Translations under genes and position numbers: made by a program
Notes under the pieces: model-generated
The model's input: the letters and a program-made list of their open reading frames with translations, nothing else
What the model was told of the DNA's origin: nothing
Databases searched by the model: none
Source: Apus apus
Taxonomy: Eukaryota; Chordata; Aves; Apodiformes; Apodidae
Direction: 5' to 3'
Assembly (NCBI RefSeq): GCF_020740795.1
Contig: NC_067282.1
Coordinates: 128,335,132 to 128,399,131 of the forward strand
DNA length: 64,000 nt
Part shown: in pieces, positions 1 to 13,038 of the stretch
How the letters are laid out: each line of letters starts with the position of its first letter
Position numbering within the stretch: the stretch's first letter is position 1

Positions 1-501
1 GTGTTGGACCTTCCAGTCAATTAAACATAGAGGTGACACTTCATTGCTATTTTACGTAGTACACAATGAAGAAGTGACCATTAGCTCTCTGGGAGTTGCT
101 GACAAGCTAGGTATGAAGTAATGACTCCTAAAGCAATAGGAGTGACAAGCCAGAGAAAAAAATTGCCATCAACTGTTGTGATGTGTCTTGAGTGACCTGG
201 GCAACTTCAAAGTCTGAGTTAGAGATGATTGGTTTTAATTAATGCTGATCAAAAAGGAGGACTTTGGTTTGGAAAACACAGCCAGGCTTTCTGATGCTCC
301 TGGAAGAAATGCTGACCCAGTGCAGTATATTCTCTTTTCTAGTCTTACCAGCATTTCAGGTCTTCCACTGGAAACTGATTGAGTGACAGTTCCCAGAAGG
401 CTGAACACTGGGAACTGGACAAACTTGCAGTATATGTGTGTGATGCTGGGTTTTAGTGCTGTTGTCTTAAATAATGATGTGGTCTTTTTTTTTTTCTCTA
501 G

Positions 502-576
502 TTCTTCCTCTTCCTTTTTGTTATTTTTGCCCTTGAAATTGCTGCTGCAATCTGGGGATTTGCAAATAAAGAAAAG
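502..576 (+). CDS. CD9: CD9 exon: end of transmembrane segment 3
   Basis: The exon follows a long T-rich acceptor ending CTAG and ends AAAAG before GTAGGT. It encodes 25 residues, a hydrophobic run rich in F, L, V, I and A and then the start of the large loop (WGFANKEK). Confidence 0.9.
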
Positions 577-3500
577 GTAGGTTGCTCTTAAAATTTGGTA
601 GAGTGGTGGGATGCTGGAACAGGTTGCCCGGACAAGTTGTGGATGCCCCATCATGGAAAGTGTTCAAGGCCAGGTTGGATGGGGCTTTGAGCAATCTGGT
701 GTAGTAGGAGGTGCCCCTGCCCATGCAGGGGGGTTGGAACTAGATGATCTTTAAATGGTCCCTTCCAACCCAAAACCATTCTATGATTCTGTGACTGTGC
801 CCATGGAAAGTTAGCAGTCTACTAGAAACTGTACCAGTACTAATCAAATCTTGATTACCCAGGGAATTGAGGGGAGAGGAAGAAGACACATTCTAGCAAA
901 ACAATAAAAGGAATTAAACTCTAATATTTAAAAATGAGACTGTAGCACATAAGCCAGAATCCAAGCTGCTGTTGCATGCTAGACATGCTCTCCAGGCAGT
1001 ACCTGGCCGAGCAGTGAAGCTTTACCATTTCTAGATGGAGCTATGCCAGCTGTTTGCTCAGTGTTTCTGTATTTAAGGCATGACTGATTTGGGTTGTCCT
1101 CTCACAGGCAGTCAGGATTCTGTTTTGTTTCAAAATAAAGTGCTTGGCGATAAGGGTTACTTTCTTACTTGTATTACCTGATGGGGATATAGCAACTTCT
1201 AGGGTGCAGAAATTATGAGGGAATATTTTTGTGTAACCAATGGGCAAAGACTTGGTTTGCTCACTCCACCTAGAAGCTGAGGTTTGGAAGGGAAACTCTG
1301 AATCTTATCTGCTCAGGTGTGGCTTTTAAAGTGAGTGTACCAGTTGGGCTCACCTGTTCCGGGTGAGGAATGCTGTCCAGATGTCCACCCTCTATTTCTA
1401 CATGTCAAAAGGATGGGTATTGTATGTTGCAGAATTTTTTATGATAGTTACTCAATGCAAGTTTTCAGTAATGAATATTCAGGTAAGACAGTAATAAACA
1501 ACAAATCTTTCCTGTCTTGTAGGTTATTGAAGAGTTACAGGAATTCTACAGGGAAACCTATGACAAGAGATCTCAACCAGCTGCTAGAGAGACCCTGAAA
1601 GCATTTCACTCAGCTGTAAGTACATGGTTATACTTAGACTAGACAGTAATACAGCTTGTTAACACTCCTCTCCGTGTCATTCAGTTCCCTGTACAACTCT
1701 AATACCTTACTAACTAGAAGAAACTCAGGGAGTATTAGTAACAACTTGCAGAGAAGATATCTTTGTATTGTATTAGTTAATCCAGTATGCTTTTTTGTTC
1801 TTTTGAACCTCTGAAATGCATAGAACTAGTTACTGTTTTCCAAAAACTCAGAAGCAAGCTGGTAAAATGTGTGTATACTTAATGAGATCTAGCTCTTCTT
1901 TTCAGATTCTTGTCCTTTAATGTAATAGAGGCTTTTCAAAATTACGTTTATAGTGGTAAAATAGGCAGACTTCTAAGTAAATTTATATACAGTCTGTAAT
2001 AAAACTTAATCTATTTCTCCCTTTTTACCAAATACAAAGCAAAAATAAGGATTATTTAACACGGTTCTCTTTTTTTTTGTTTGTTTCCTTGTAGCTAGAC
2101 TGCTGTGGTCTGACAGGAGTTGCTGACCAGCTGTTAACAGACACCTGTCCAAAGAAGGGCGTGTTGGACACTTTTTCTGTGGTGGTAAAGCATGATTTAA
2201 TTCACCAACAGCTCTTCCCCATCAGTAGAATGAGAAATATATTTATCACTAAACCCTCCCGGTCTCTGGGAAAGTCCTGTGTCACGCTTCCTTAGAAACC
2301 CATCAGTCTGGTGATGGAAAATGAACGTACTGTTACTGTGGAAAGAACAAGCAGGGTCAGGAGGAAATGTGAACTTGGACAGGAAATGTGCAGTCTGTGT
2401 TGCTAAACTCACTGGCATGATGGACAACGTAAGGCAAAAACTTCACCTAAAAAAACCACTGGAGAGCTCTGTGCACATGGCTGCCTCTCACCAAAGCACC
2501 TTCCTGGTGCTGCACAGGAGCTGTTGCCTCCCCTTTTGGTTAGGGAGAGGTAGAACATGGGGTGGGAGCAGGTCTGAAGTTCTAGCAAGGGAAGGGAGAG
2601 GGGTGTAATGCATTGTTTAGGAGAGCGTCATTGTGAAGCTAATTCTCTGAATCAGATTCCCCTGTTGAAATACTGTTGCCAAGGTGCCTGTATGCCACAG
2701 ATACAGGCGAGACACCTCGTATAGCTCTTAATTACCACTTTTCCTGTTTTTCTTAAAACTGTCTTGTGTTCTTGCTTCATGCTCCAGGAGAGCCTTTCTG
2801 GGTTTTCCCATAGAAAATAAGGTTCTCATGATGCAGGAATTCAATTAAGAACTTCATTTTTTTCACAGTACTTGTGCTCTTCCTTTTACCACAGATGAGC
2901 TTGTGCCTTCAAAATACCTGACCACATGAGACATTTCTGTCTGTATTTAGACTGTATCTTTAGTCGAGTCCATACAGTTTGCTATGTGTTACACTGTGTG
3001 GGAGTAGCTGAGGCAGCATGTGCTTTTATGTGTGTTTTAGCTTTATCTGTTTACTTAATCTTGTGATGGTTTTATGGTCTAGTCCCAACTGTGGAAAAAA
3101 ACCCCAGTGGACAGGCTGCAAAACTCAGGGGATGTAATGGTGTGGCTGATGTATGTGCATCTGTAAGTAGTAGCACTGTACTGATACTCTGATTTAACTG
3201 ATTCATTCTTGCTGGTATATCCCTTTAATCCTGATTCAGGCTTTCCTTAGTTGAATAAAGAACAAAGAAAACAAGTTGTTTTCAACAGTTTCAACAGAAA
3301 GTTGTTCTTTTTCTCTGCTACCATGTGTCTTTTGTGGATAAAGGACTATGCTTTTTTAGTTGCAATGGTAATTCATTATCCTGAGGCCTTCAAACTGGCA
3401 CCTCTATGAATCTACCCATAGCCTAGCATGTGTGCATGCAGCTCAAGAAATCCTGCCATTCCCATGCCCCATGTGTTCATCAGGTGTCTACAAAGTTGCA

Positions 3501-4769
3501 ACAGTAATTGGAAATACCAAGAGTGGCTTCAAATCTATTTTGAGAAGGGCTGAGTAATATAGCAACTTAAATGCTGGAAGCCATTATTAACAAGCCAAGT
3601 CTGGTACAACTACTGTTGTTCTTGATCTACCCTGATCAATTGCAGATGGCTGAGAAGCAAATCCTGCTGTAACCAAGGTGCAGTTAAGAGATTAGGTACT
3701 TGGTGGAGAAGCTTAAATCTACTCTTCAACTTGTGTTGGAACATCCCTGGCTCTCTTTAAAGCTGTGAAAATAAAGGCCAGTTCAGAGCAGCTTTCAAAA
3801 GATGAGTCTTCATCACTAGTGCAAGCAGACTTGGTCAAAAGTAGTGTCAGTCAGCAAACTTGTGCTCAAACTAGCAAGCAGAAACAAACCTTTCATATGT
3901 ATGAAACATTAATGAACCGTCTTGTTTCCTTTCAGTCATGCCCTGCTGCCATTAATGATGTCTTTAAATCAAAACTGAATGTGATTGGAGCAGTTGGCCT
4001 CGGCATTGCTGTAATAATGGTGAGTTCTAGAGTTTTTAGAGGGTAGCTGTACGGCCAGAGGGTACTTACGGCAGAAGTACAGTGCCTGGCATGACAGCCT
4101 ACAAGTGCATTCCACTTGTGACAAGTACTGGCAGGATCAGGGTGTGTGCTGCAGGGTCTTGAAGCAGCGTGGAGGGTGGGGTGTCTTGGACCTCCCTGCT
4201 GCTGCTCTGGGTTAGGATCTGCCTCCTTGCAGCATTTTTAGCAGTGGTACTGCAGTATCAGGTGTGTGTGTGTGCACAGGGCAAAGATGTACTGATCATG
4301 TTGCCAGCCTGCTGCTTAATCCTAGTTATCTCTTGAGGATCCTTGTTTTTTCTTTCTAGCAATTAAGACTCAACTAGAGAACTGCAGTAACAGTGCTAGT
4401 AGGAAAATTTGTGTGTGTTTGTTCAGCTTCTCTGCAGGAGACTACAATGTGGATGCAAATACGTCAGGATCATCAAAGATTTCTTAGGAGATAGAGAGGG
4501 ATTTATAGCTGATCTGTTTTGAAGTATTGAGGGTGGAGGGGATTGGTGAGAATGAACTGAAATTTGGGGATGGAGGAGCAGGGACAAACTACGGAAGAGT
4601 GTTACTGTGGCATCCAGGCTAGGAACAGCAGCTGTGCTTGTTCCCATGTTGATAGAAGACTGCTTTGGTTCCCTGGCTTCTAATGTGTTTGTTTTCTTTG
4701 CAGATTTTCGGCATGATATTCAGCATGGTTCTCTGCTGCGCCATCCGCAGGAACAGAGAGATGGTGTAA
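502..4769 (+). CDS. CD9: CD9 tetraspanin, 3' part (5 exons, 5' end outside window)
   Basis: CD9 is a four-pass membrane tetraspanin that organises membrane microdomains and acts in cell adhesion and in sperm-egg fusion. Exons seen: 502-576, 1523-1615, 2095-2184, 3936-4019 and 4704-4769, all joining in phase 0 at GT/AG sites. Together they give 115 residues: the end of transmembrane segment 3, the large extracellular loop with the tetraspanin CCG motif (DCCGL) and two further cysteines (in DTCPKK and SCP), transmembrane segment 4, and a short cytoplasmic tail ending [11 protein letters not shown], which is almost identical to mammalian CD9. The loop exon at 1523 is two codons shorter than I recall for human. 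The first transmembrane segments and the start codon lie left of the window. Other tetraspanins such as CD81 do not share this C-terminus. Confidence 0.93.
597..796 (+). repeat. CR1 LINE 3' fragment in a CD9 intron
   Basis: About 200 bases of CR1 3' end in + orientation: the typical run from ...GGTTGCCCGG... through GGTCCCTTCCAACCC to the terminal ATTCTATGATTCTGTGA. It starts about 20 bases after the donor of the exon ending at 576. It is 5'-truncated and non-coding. Confidence 0.9.
1523..1615 (+). CDS. CD9: CD9 exon: first helices of the large extracellular loop
   Basis: Acceptor TCTTGTAG, donor GTAAGT. It encodes 31 residues starting [15 protein letters not shown] and ending ETLKAFHSA. Human CD9 has about 33 residues here, so the loop appears two residues shorter. 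Confidence 0.92.
2095..2184 (+). CDS. CD9: CD9 exon: CCG motif of the large loop
   Basis: Acceptor CCTTGTAG, donor GTAAAG. It encodes 30 residues with the diagnostic LDCCGLTG motif and [12 protein letters not shown]. The length equals the human exon. The last residue is Val where I recall Lys in human. Confidence 0.92.
3936..4019 (+). CDS. CD9: CD9 exon: last loop cysteine and start of transmembrane segment 4
   Basis: Acceptor TTTCCTTTCAG, donor GTGAGT. It encodes 28 residues, with [10 protein letters not shown] followed by the hydrophobic [13 protein letters not shown]. Confidence 0.92.
4704..4769 (+). CDS. CD9: CD9 terminal coding exon
   Basis: Acceptor TTTCTTTGCAG. It encodes 21 residues and a TAA stop: the rest of transmembrane segment 4 and the palmitoylation-type CC next to the cytoplasmic tail RRNREMV. 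Confidence 0.94.
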   Translation: MFGMIFSMVLCCAIRRNREMV

Positions 4770-5025
4770 GAGCTAAAACCCAAGACTGCTGCACTATAAA
4801 ATCGTTGTCATTAACTTTAGCGTTCTGAAAGCATTTCTAAAAAGTTATATATTTGTTACCTTTTTAATGCTTTACTTGGTACTGATGTAGATTTGCTTTT
4901 TACATTATAGGTTAAAATGATAAAGGTATATCTGACTCGACAAATACTGTACATAAAAATATATCTGACTTTCTGGAAACTTATGTAATTTGGATGTAAT
5001 TTATGTTGGAGACAATTTGATACTT

Positions 5026-5031
5026 AATAAA
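5026..5031 (+). terminator. CD9: CD9 polyadenylation signal
   Basis: AATAAA lies about 257 bases after the CD9 stop, with a G/T-rich stretch downstream. A second AATAAA at 5171-5176 could serve as an alternative distal site. Confidence 0.6.
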
Positions 5032-5176
5032 GAGTAAGATGTATTGTATGTTTTCTGGGGAGAGGAGGTTTTACTATGCTTATTAATCATACAGTTTGAT
5101 GCATAGCATGGAATTGAACTTGCATTACATGGTAAGTGTTAAATCACTAAGGCTTCAATATAAAGCAGGAAATAAA

Positions 5177-8100
5177 TCTCTGCCAATGCCATATTTAAGG
5201 GAATTCCAAGGAATGGAAAAGATGTCTGTCAGAGCATGTTAGGGAATTGTCATTCCTTCCTTTCCTTGGTGTGTGTAAACAAAAGCAGTTAATTATATTC
5301 TTAAAATGTTGCAGCTGAAACATTCTTCCTGTCACCTTCATACAGCTGGCAGAGGATGTCTGCCACACTGGGGCTGGGCAGGCAGTGGTATTTTGATGCA
5401 AAGAGGCTGGACTCTACCCTGGAGCCAGCTGGGCTTTCTTACATCAGCCTGTCTGCTGATATAACTCTGTCCCCTCAGTCCCTTGGCAAGGCAGATTCCC
5501 ACAGTGTATGTTCAGGATTTTCTGCAGTGACTGGCTTTGTGCTTTGTTTCTCCAAAGCCAGAGAAGCACAATCTCAAGGGCTTTACAGCATGAGTGCCAA
5601 ATCTCCGGTTTCCAAGTGGAAGAAACAAAGTTGCAGGAGAAGTTACTGTACAGCTCTGCTTGCAGCAGCAGCTAGAGCTGTGGCTATCTGGTTTCAGTTT
5701 AAAAATGAGATGTGAGGGAGCAGAGATGTTAGTGTGGAACCCTTGCCTAAAGAATTGCCAATTTTGTTCTGTACTTCTATTTGAAATGGCTTTTTAAGTA
5801 GATATTTTTTTTCTCTAAAATACCTTCTGGTGGGAACTACCTATGGACTTGGATCATTACCAGCCAGTTGTTCTGTACCTGTATCTGGAGTTCCCTTACT
5901 GTAGCATCTCAGGTCTGTTCCTAGGAGCTTCTGGTCTTTATCCTCTAGGTACTACAGATGTCTCTTGGTCGTCCTTGTTTATTTCCACCTTTCCCTTATA
6001 AGGAGGTTGGTATTTATTGTGAGAAATATCAGAATTGTTGAGGGTCAGGCTCTGGCTGTAGCTCTGCACTAATGCACAAATGTATTGCCCTGTGTGTTAC
6101 ATGCTGTCACTTGTCTAAGGGGTTCATGAAAACCATACAGCTCTTCTGTGCTGCACTGCACTGTTCTGTGTTCATGAGGCCTTCTGTAAAAAAAAAAGTC
6201 TGGATTTCAGAGAAGTCAAATGGTAATCATGCTCCTGTGAATCTTAGACTGGAATGACTCCAGAAAGGAGTTGATCTAATTTTCTTTCTTAGGAGTATGA
6301 GGGAGCCTGGGGGGGGAAATCTAACCTCAGACAGGAATTTGAGACCCGTGCTGTCCCTGAGCTCTTGCAGAACTGAGATTTGACGTTTCTGTCAGCTGTA
6401 TAAATCTGGGCATGAGGCACCTGAAAGAGCTGGGGTGAGTTGCTGTCAGCCATAATGAAAGCTTACTGCTGCCTTCAACAGCCCTTGGTTTTATTGCTCC
6501 GTCTTGGTGCATGTGTTCAACTTGCCAGCCTCTGGCTGTAAGTCCAACACCAGCAGCGTTGGGCAGCATCCAAGGAAATGAAATGGGTTTGGGTGACAGC
6601 TGGGGAGGAAGCTCTCTGCCTGGCATCCAAGTCAACTGAACAGAAGATACATGTTCTGCTGTTGCTGCTTTCTGCAGAAGCTGGATGGGGGCTTCCTGGG
6701 AACTGGTTTTTGCCCTGCAACACTGCAGCCTTAACCACAGTGTTTGCTGTGCCACTTGGTGCCTCTGTGATGCCTGCCCCCTTCCCCACTGTATTTCTAA
6801 GTCCTACAGCCCAATCTTTGGTCCTTATTTTTGAACATCCTGTGTGTGTAGATCGATGATTTCTGAGTAATCAACAGATGGTTAAGTCTTATCAGAAAAG
6901 AAAGAGCTACTGTTTATTACTTGAATATTACTTCCATTTTAGCAGGAATGTGACTAGAGCTGCAGAACATGGTTGCAACCATCGTAAGATAGGCTAGCCT
7001 GGATCTAATGAATGCTGAGGACCTGAATGTTGAGAAGGTTTACTTTATGAGTAACAGTTGTGACTGGATTTCCTGAATACTTCAGTCTTAAGAGATGGCA
7101 GCCCTAAAACTCTGTGTGTAGCACTGGCTGCCCAAGCAAGGAGCAAGTTTGCATCTTCCAAGTTAGACCAGGATTGACTCAAAGAAGCTGGAGCAGAATG
7201 AGACTTGGAGTAATATGTGAGGCTCGGGTGAACAAAAGAGATAATAGATTTTCTGAGAAGCAGGAATGGAGGAATTGCAATACTGAAAGGGAAACACTGT
7301 TTGGGACAATGTCAAAGGGAGATTATTTTTTTTTTTCCATTCACGTGCTATGGTAGAAATGACTAATGCTGGTGTCATGCTTGTGGAGGGAGGGAGAGAG
7401 AAGTGAGTCAAGACACAGCAAGGAAGAGGACTGTCCTGGTTTGGTGGGTCAGCAGAGAAGCAAGTACTGATGCTTGGCAAAAATTGAAAGTAGGAAAAAA
7501 TTATCCTTGAGGTGGGATAAGGGTACCTGTTGGGAGGAATAGATAAGGTGAAAGAAATACAGAAATAAAATACTTTTCTTTCTTATGCCATCATAGCTTT
7601 TGCATCAGTAAACAATGTTAAGACCTTAAAGCCTGCCTGGAATGTGAGAAACCACTCCAGAAACAGAAAGGGCTTGAGCAGCTTTATGTCCAGACACAAG
7701 AATATCATTAAATACAGGTGCTGCTGCTAATCTTTTGCACTCAATTTGCTTAAGGTAGGTATGTTTTGTGTCCAAAGGTAACACTATATATCGTATGTCT
7801 ATGGAAATTGGTTGTGGATAGCAAAGAACTGTGGGATCAGAGCAGTCCTGGTCTAGAAACTTGCTTGGATTAAGATAGTAGAAGACATCATGTGAACAAG
7901 TCCTATATTGGCCACTAACATAAAACATTGCCTGTAATGCTGGTAAGTGGATAACATCGTGCAAAGCTGGAAATGTGTGTGGCAAAGTGGCAGATCACAG
8001 GTTCCTGCTGGGTTTTGTTTTCTGTGGATGGGGGAGCATCAGTGGGCTCTGCACTGTATTGTTCCGGAGTCACTTTCAGCAATGCCCCAGGTCTGCTGCT

Positions 8101-10378
8101 GTCAGGAAAACAAGGGGACATAAAGCCAGACTGCTAAAGGATATGGCTATTTATGTGTTGTAAGCCAGCCAAGGACAGTGGGGAAATGGAACACAGGCAG
8201 AATATGGGAATTTGCTCCAGGAAATGGTGGATCTGTTGTTGCAAGGCTCAGAAAATAAATGTTTGACTAGGGGGCAAGGACTTTGCAAGGCCTTGAGGAA
8301 GGCTGGGTTTGGCAATCTACAAGCTAATTATTCTAGAAGAAGCAGTTTTAGACTTACTTTAGAAAATCTGAGCCAGCAGGCCTGAGGAACTTAATCTCAA
8401 GCTGCATGGTCAGCCATCTCTGAAGAAAGTTCAGCAAGTCAGGGAGAGCCTGGTTTTCCACAGGGTCTATTGCTGGAAAATAGTTTCCTCCTTTATGGTG
8501 GAGCTGGGAAAGTCTTCTGTGTACAGCATGTTGTAATTTTACAGGAATCCTAGCACACCAGCACCATGGTTGAGTACAAAGAAAAAAAGACAGCGGGTCC
8601 ATGAATTGCAGAAGTGGTGTGGAGTGTGAGGAGAAGCTGGCAATAATGGAAAGGTGTGAGCCTAACATGTTTGGGGTGGGAATAAATCATATCCTCTCAG
8701 ATGCTTTAAAAAATGATATCCATCATACCATGGTTTTTCTGCATTTCAGCAACTAATAGACTTACTCAAAGGGTGTAGAGCAGCTGTATTTGCAGAAGGG
8801 AAGGATGTAATTACATGCAATGGGACTTTTGAAAAGAGCTCATAAAGGAGTTGCTCCAGTAGACAGAAAAGCCTGGATTTACTGGGGCAGTCTATCCCTG
8901 TCAGGACTGTACTTCACCTACACCACCCTTCAGGAGAAAAGAATATTAAGTGCTTGTGGACAGTTTTTAGGAACTGCCTCTACATGTCCACTGTTGTGTT
9001 TGCCTATTTTTCAGCTGAATTTATAAGCCCAAGCAAATTTTGCAGAATATGGGCTCAGAGCAATTGCTCTGAGGGAGTTGGGAAAGGAGGGGGGAACGAA
9101 AGTCCCAGTGACAAACATGAGTCAGATGCAGTTTCCAAAGGGGATGTGCTGAGAAGTTTGAGCCCTGCATTGTCTCCTTGCAAGCTCCAGACAGAAGCAC
9201 ATGCAGGGCTTTGCAGAGGCTGCTGCCTGGCAAGCCTCTGTCTGTAGGCCATGATAAGAGCAATGCAGGGCCTCTCTCCAAGTATCACAGCATTTTTTTT
9301 ATTTTTTTTATTTTTTTTTAATTCTGTTGTTCTTACTTTTCACCACCAGCTGGCAGGAAGTTGATAACATGAAGGCAGGAGGGGTCTGAGCTCCCTGGGA
9401 GGGCAGGAGTGTGCTGCATAGGCCTGCAAGCTGTGCGAGGAGCTGGGTGCTTTGCAGCAGTGAGTCCCTGCTGCTTTTAGTGCCCAGGAGGGACATCCCC
9501 TGGGGCTGGGGATGCTGGCCCTGGGTGAGAATTGCTGCTCTGACCAAGGAGCTCAAGCACTAACTTAGCACAGCACAAGCTGGGTTTTGTTGGGTTGCTA
9601 TGTTTAGAGGGTGGTTTATGCCCATGGCCACTGTGTAATTATAATCATTATAAAATAGCCACCTCTTCAGTTTCTGCCTCTTGGCAGCTCTCGGGAAATG
9701 ACCTAATTTGAACTACCAGCGTTGGGGACCTTGAACCCTATCAAAAGTCACTTTTAAATGAACCTAGAACATCTAGACAGTTGCCAGACTTTGCTGGCAA
9801 TCATAAAAATAGGTTGGTGAGATTTTTCCACCACTGTATGCAGGCTTCCACATGCGTGGCTTCTACAAAATGAATCCACAAGGCAGCCATTCATGGCATG
9901 TTGAATGCTTCTCTTCTCTAGCTGCCTATTTCATGTTCAATAGATATTCAGGCTGTGCCTGAGAAGTGACCTTTTATGCCTGGTTCTTAATGCTGGCATT
10001 TTGTCCCTTACTTGCCATGCACTGGGCTACTTCCTTTGAAACATTAACAGGGCGGGTCCTGCTGGATAAATGGAGTTTGCATTGCAAGATGCTGCCCTGT
10101 GGCTTTGGATGAGGAAGGCCCAGGGTGGAGGGCAGCCAGGGTAGTTGCACCACAGGACAGGTTTTTCAGCTTTGGGCCGGGGCAGTCTGATGCAAGCTGC
10201 ACCTTCAGCTTCCACAGGCACTGCCTCTGCTTGTGGAAAGATGAGAGAGTACTCGGCAGCCCTTTCCAGAACCCACAGTCTCGCCTTATTTTGAGGTTTG
10301 TAATTAAAAGAATAGCTTTAAATATCCTTGGCACTCCCTCTGTTGCTGGGTTTTCTTGGTCTTTCTTCTTGCTTTGAT
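5177..10378. other. Intergenic stretch after CD9, no supported gene
   Basis: Only short, unrelated open frames occur here. The longest are a 142-codon frame at 6327-6755 (-) and a 119-codon frame at 7626-7985 (-); neither shows a recognised domain or convincing splice sites. A T/A simple tract lies at 9292-9320. I see no RNA gene. Confidence 0.6.
9292..9320. repeat. T-rich simple tract
   Basis: Runs of 8 to 9 T separated by single A, in a region otherwise without tail-like structure. Confidence 0.9.
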
Positions 10379-11125
10379 ACAGAATCACAGAATTTTTAGA
10401 GTTGGAAGGGACCTCTAGAGATCATCTAGTCCAACTCCTCTGCTAAAGCAGGATCACCTGGAGCACATTACCCAGGGCTGCATCCAGGTGGGTTTTGATT
10501 ATCTCCAGAGAAGGGGCCTCCACAACCTCCCTGGGCAGCCTGTTCCAGGGCTCTGTGGTCCTCACTGTAAAGAAGTTTTTCCTCATCTTTAAATGGAATT
10601 TCCTGTGTTCCAGCTTGTGCCCATTGCCCCTCATCCTGTCACTGGGAACTACTGAAAAGAGTCTGGCTCCATCCTCCTTGTACCCACCCTGTAGATACTT
10701 AGAGGCATTAATAAGATCTCTCCTCAGCCTTCTCTTCTCCAGGCTAGAGAGTCCCAGCTCTCTCAGCCTTTCCTCATAAGGGAGATGCTCCAGTCCCCCA
10801 ATCATCTTTGTCACCATCTGCTGGACTCTCTCTAGTAGTTCCCTGTCTCTCATGAACTGGGGAGCCCAGAACTGGATGCAGTATTCCAGCTGTGGCCTCA
10901 CCAGGGCAGAGTAGAGGGGGAGAATGACCTCTCTCGACCTACTGGCCACACTCTTCCTCATGCACCCCAGGATTCCACTGGCCTTCTTGGCAGCAAGGGC
11001 ACACTGCTGGCTCATGAATAATTGACTATCTACCAGGACTCCCAGATCCTTCTCCTCAGAACTGCTTTCCAGCAGGTCTACCCCTAACCTGCATTGGTGC
11101 ATGGTTACCCTCATAGCAGAGGTGT
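10379..11125 (-). repeat. CR1 LINE fragment with open reverse-transcriptase C-terminal frame
   Basis: CR1 in - orientation. Its 3' end at about 10380 reads TTGGAAGGGACC when reverse-complemented. The frame 10443-11114 (-) is open for 223 codons and carries the C-terminal part of the CR1 ORF2 product, with the hallmarks [30 protein letters not shown] and [11 protein letters not shown]. The catalytic core of the reverse transcriptase and the endonuclease are missing (5' truncation). The intact frame points to a fairly young copy. Confidence 0.93.
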
Positions 11126-12077
11126 AGGAGACAGTGAGTTACTAGGAGAGAGGTGGAGATCTTGATATTTCAGGTTACATCCCATCAGCAGCAATGCAAC
11201 AGGCAGAGGAGAGACAGGGCTGGTTGTCAGCAAGCTGTAATTCGTTGCTTGGTCTATTTGCAGGCTGTATAGGGCACAGTGTAAATGCAAACAGATGTTA
11301 AAAGTGGCTGTGGGTGTTCAAGAAAGTTACATTTTTGCTCTTCCTACTATGGGACTACTCACTTCTTTGCAGTTCTATGTGATATTATTCTGTGTGCAAG
11401 TGAAGACAGAAAAATCTTTATTGTTCAGGGATGCCAGTGGGGTCTGTCTCTATTTTCACCTGGAGTCCAGTCCCATAAAGCCACCCAGCTGTGTTGCACT
11501 ATGGAATGAGCTGGCTGCTCCACAGCACTGTGGCTGCCTTTCCCAGGTGTATGAGGAGGGAAAGAAGGGGCAAAGTCCAGATGAGCCACTACCACGGACC
11601 TTCCTTTGACTGGCTTTATTAGTACAGTCAATTTGCAAAAAAAAAAAAATTGTATCATCAGGGTGAGCAGCGACCTGTCTTCATGTTTTGTCAGCCAAGG
11701 TGAAAAATCCAGCTACCTTTCTGTGTGCAGTCAAATTCTCAGCACAGCCATAATTGCATCTGTTTTAGATGAGAAACAGTTTGTGGCTGCAGCCTCTGCC
11801 CTTGGCACTGACCAGGAGGTTTTTGCATGGTGTGCACACAAAAAATGCTCTTGAAAAGAAACAAAGCTGGCAAATATGGTGTGTTTGGAAGAGAGAAAAC
11901 TGAGTCAAGTCCCACCCTTCTGCTAATGCAAATCATGCTTTAATGGAAAGTATGTGAGGTAAATGAGTGAGGCCTTTCCCTGTAGAAGCAGAAAGGATGC
12001 CACACTGCATGCTTTGATTTTTACTCCAGAAGCTGCAAAAATCTCCAGGATATGAGGACAGTAAAGCTTAAAGAGAA

Positions 12078-13038
12078 TTAGGATCATGGAACCACAGCAT
12101 AGTTCCATTTGGACCTCAGGAGGCCCAACCTCCTGTTCAAAGCAGGGTCAGCCATGAGGTCAGACAAGGCTACTCAAGGCTTTGCCTAATGTGATCTTGA
12201 AAGCCTCCAAGGAGGGAAACTGTACAGCCTCTTAGGGGAATCTGGTCCACTGTTTGGCTGGTGGCCTGGTGAGAAAGTTTTTCCTTATTTTTGACTTCTC
12301 ATGTTCCAACTTATGCCTGTTGTCTCAACAATGCACCACAGTGAAGAGCGTGGCTCTGTCTGTTTTGATCATCTCACAGGTACTGGAAAGCAGCCATTAG
12401 CCCCCTCCTGCACCCACTCCCCCCAGTTTGTCCCTTCTGCAGGTTGAACAAGCCCTGTAACCACAGCATCTCCTCGCAGGGAGCACGCTCCATCCAGCTT
12501 GCTGACTGTCTTTGTTGTTCTCCACTGACCTTATTCCAGTTGGTCAATGCCTTTTGGATACTGGAAGGTAACAAAACTGTTCACAACGTTTTGGCTGCAG
12601 TCTACTGGGTGCTGAGCAGCTGGAGGTTATAACTTAATTCACTGGTTATGCTCCTGCTAATGCAGCCCAAGGTGCTGGTGGCTTTTGTCATTGCTGGTGT
12701 GCACCCCCAGATCACATTCATGTTGCTGGCTACACAGATCACACAGAACCCACACTTCCCCCCCACCTGCCCCAAGGACCTTTTCAGCTGAGCTGCTCCC
12801 TACCCTGGCAGTCTCCAGCGTGTACTGTTGCTATGGTGTTATTTCTTCCCAGACACAGGACTTGGCAATTATCTGGGTTGAATTTCATAAGGTCTCTGTT
12901 GGCCCATTCCTCAAGCCTATCTGTCTCTCTGGAGAACCCTGATTTCAAGTGTATTGACCAGCCCTGCTGCAAACATAAGAAGGGACTCTATCAGCTCCTT
13001 GAGACTATGGATGAAGATGTTAAACAGGACAGTTCACT
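12078..13038 (-). repeat. Older CR1 LINE fragment
   Basis: About 960 bases of a diverged CR1 in - orientation, recognised from blocks such as CCCAACCTCCTGTTC, the Cys/Leu-rich translated remnants and the end block GATGAAGATGTTAAACAGGACAG. Its frames are broken by many stops. Confidence 0.8.

Noticed and set aside
6327-6755. 142-codon - strand open frame
   Set aside because: No domain, no splice context, and overlapping frames of similar length on both strands.
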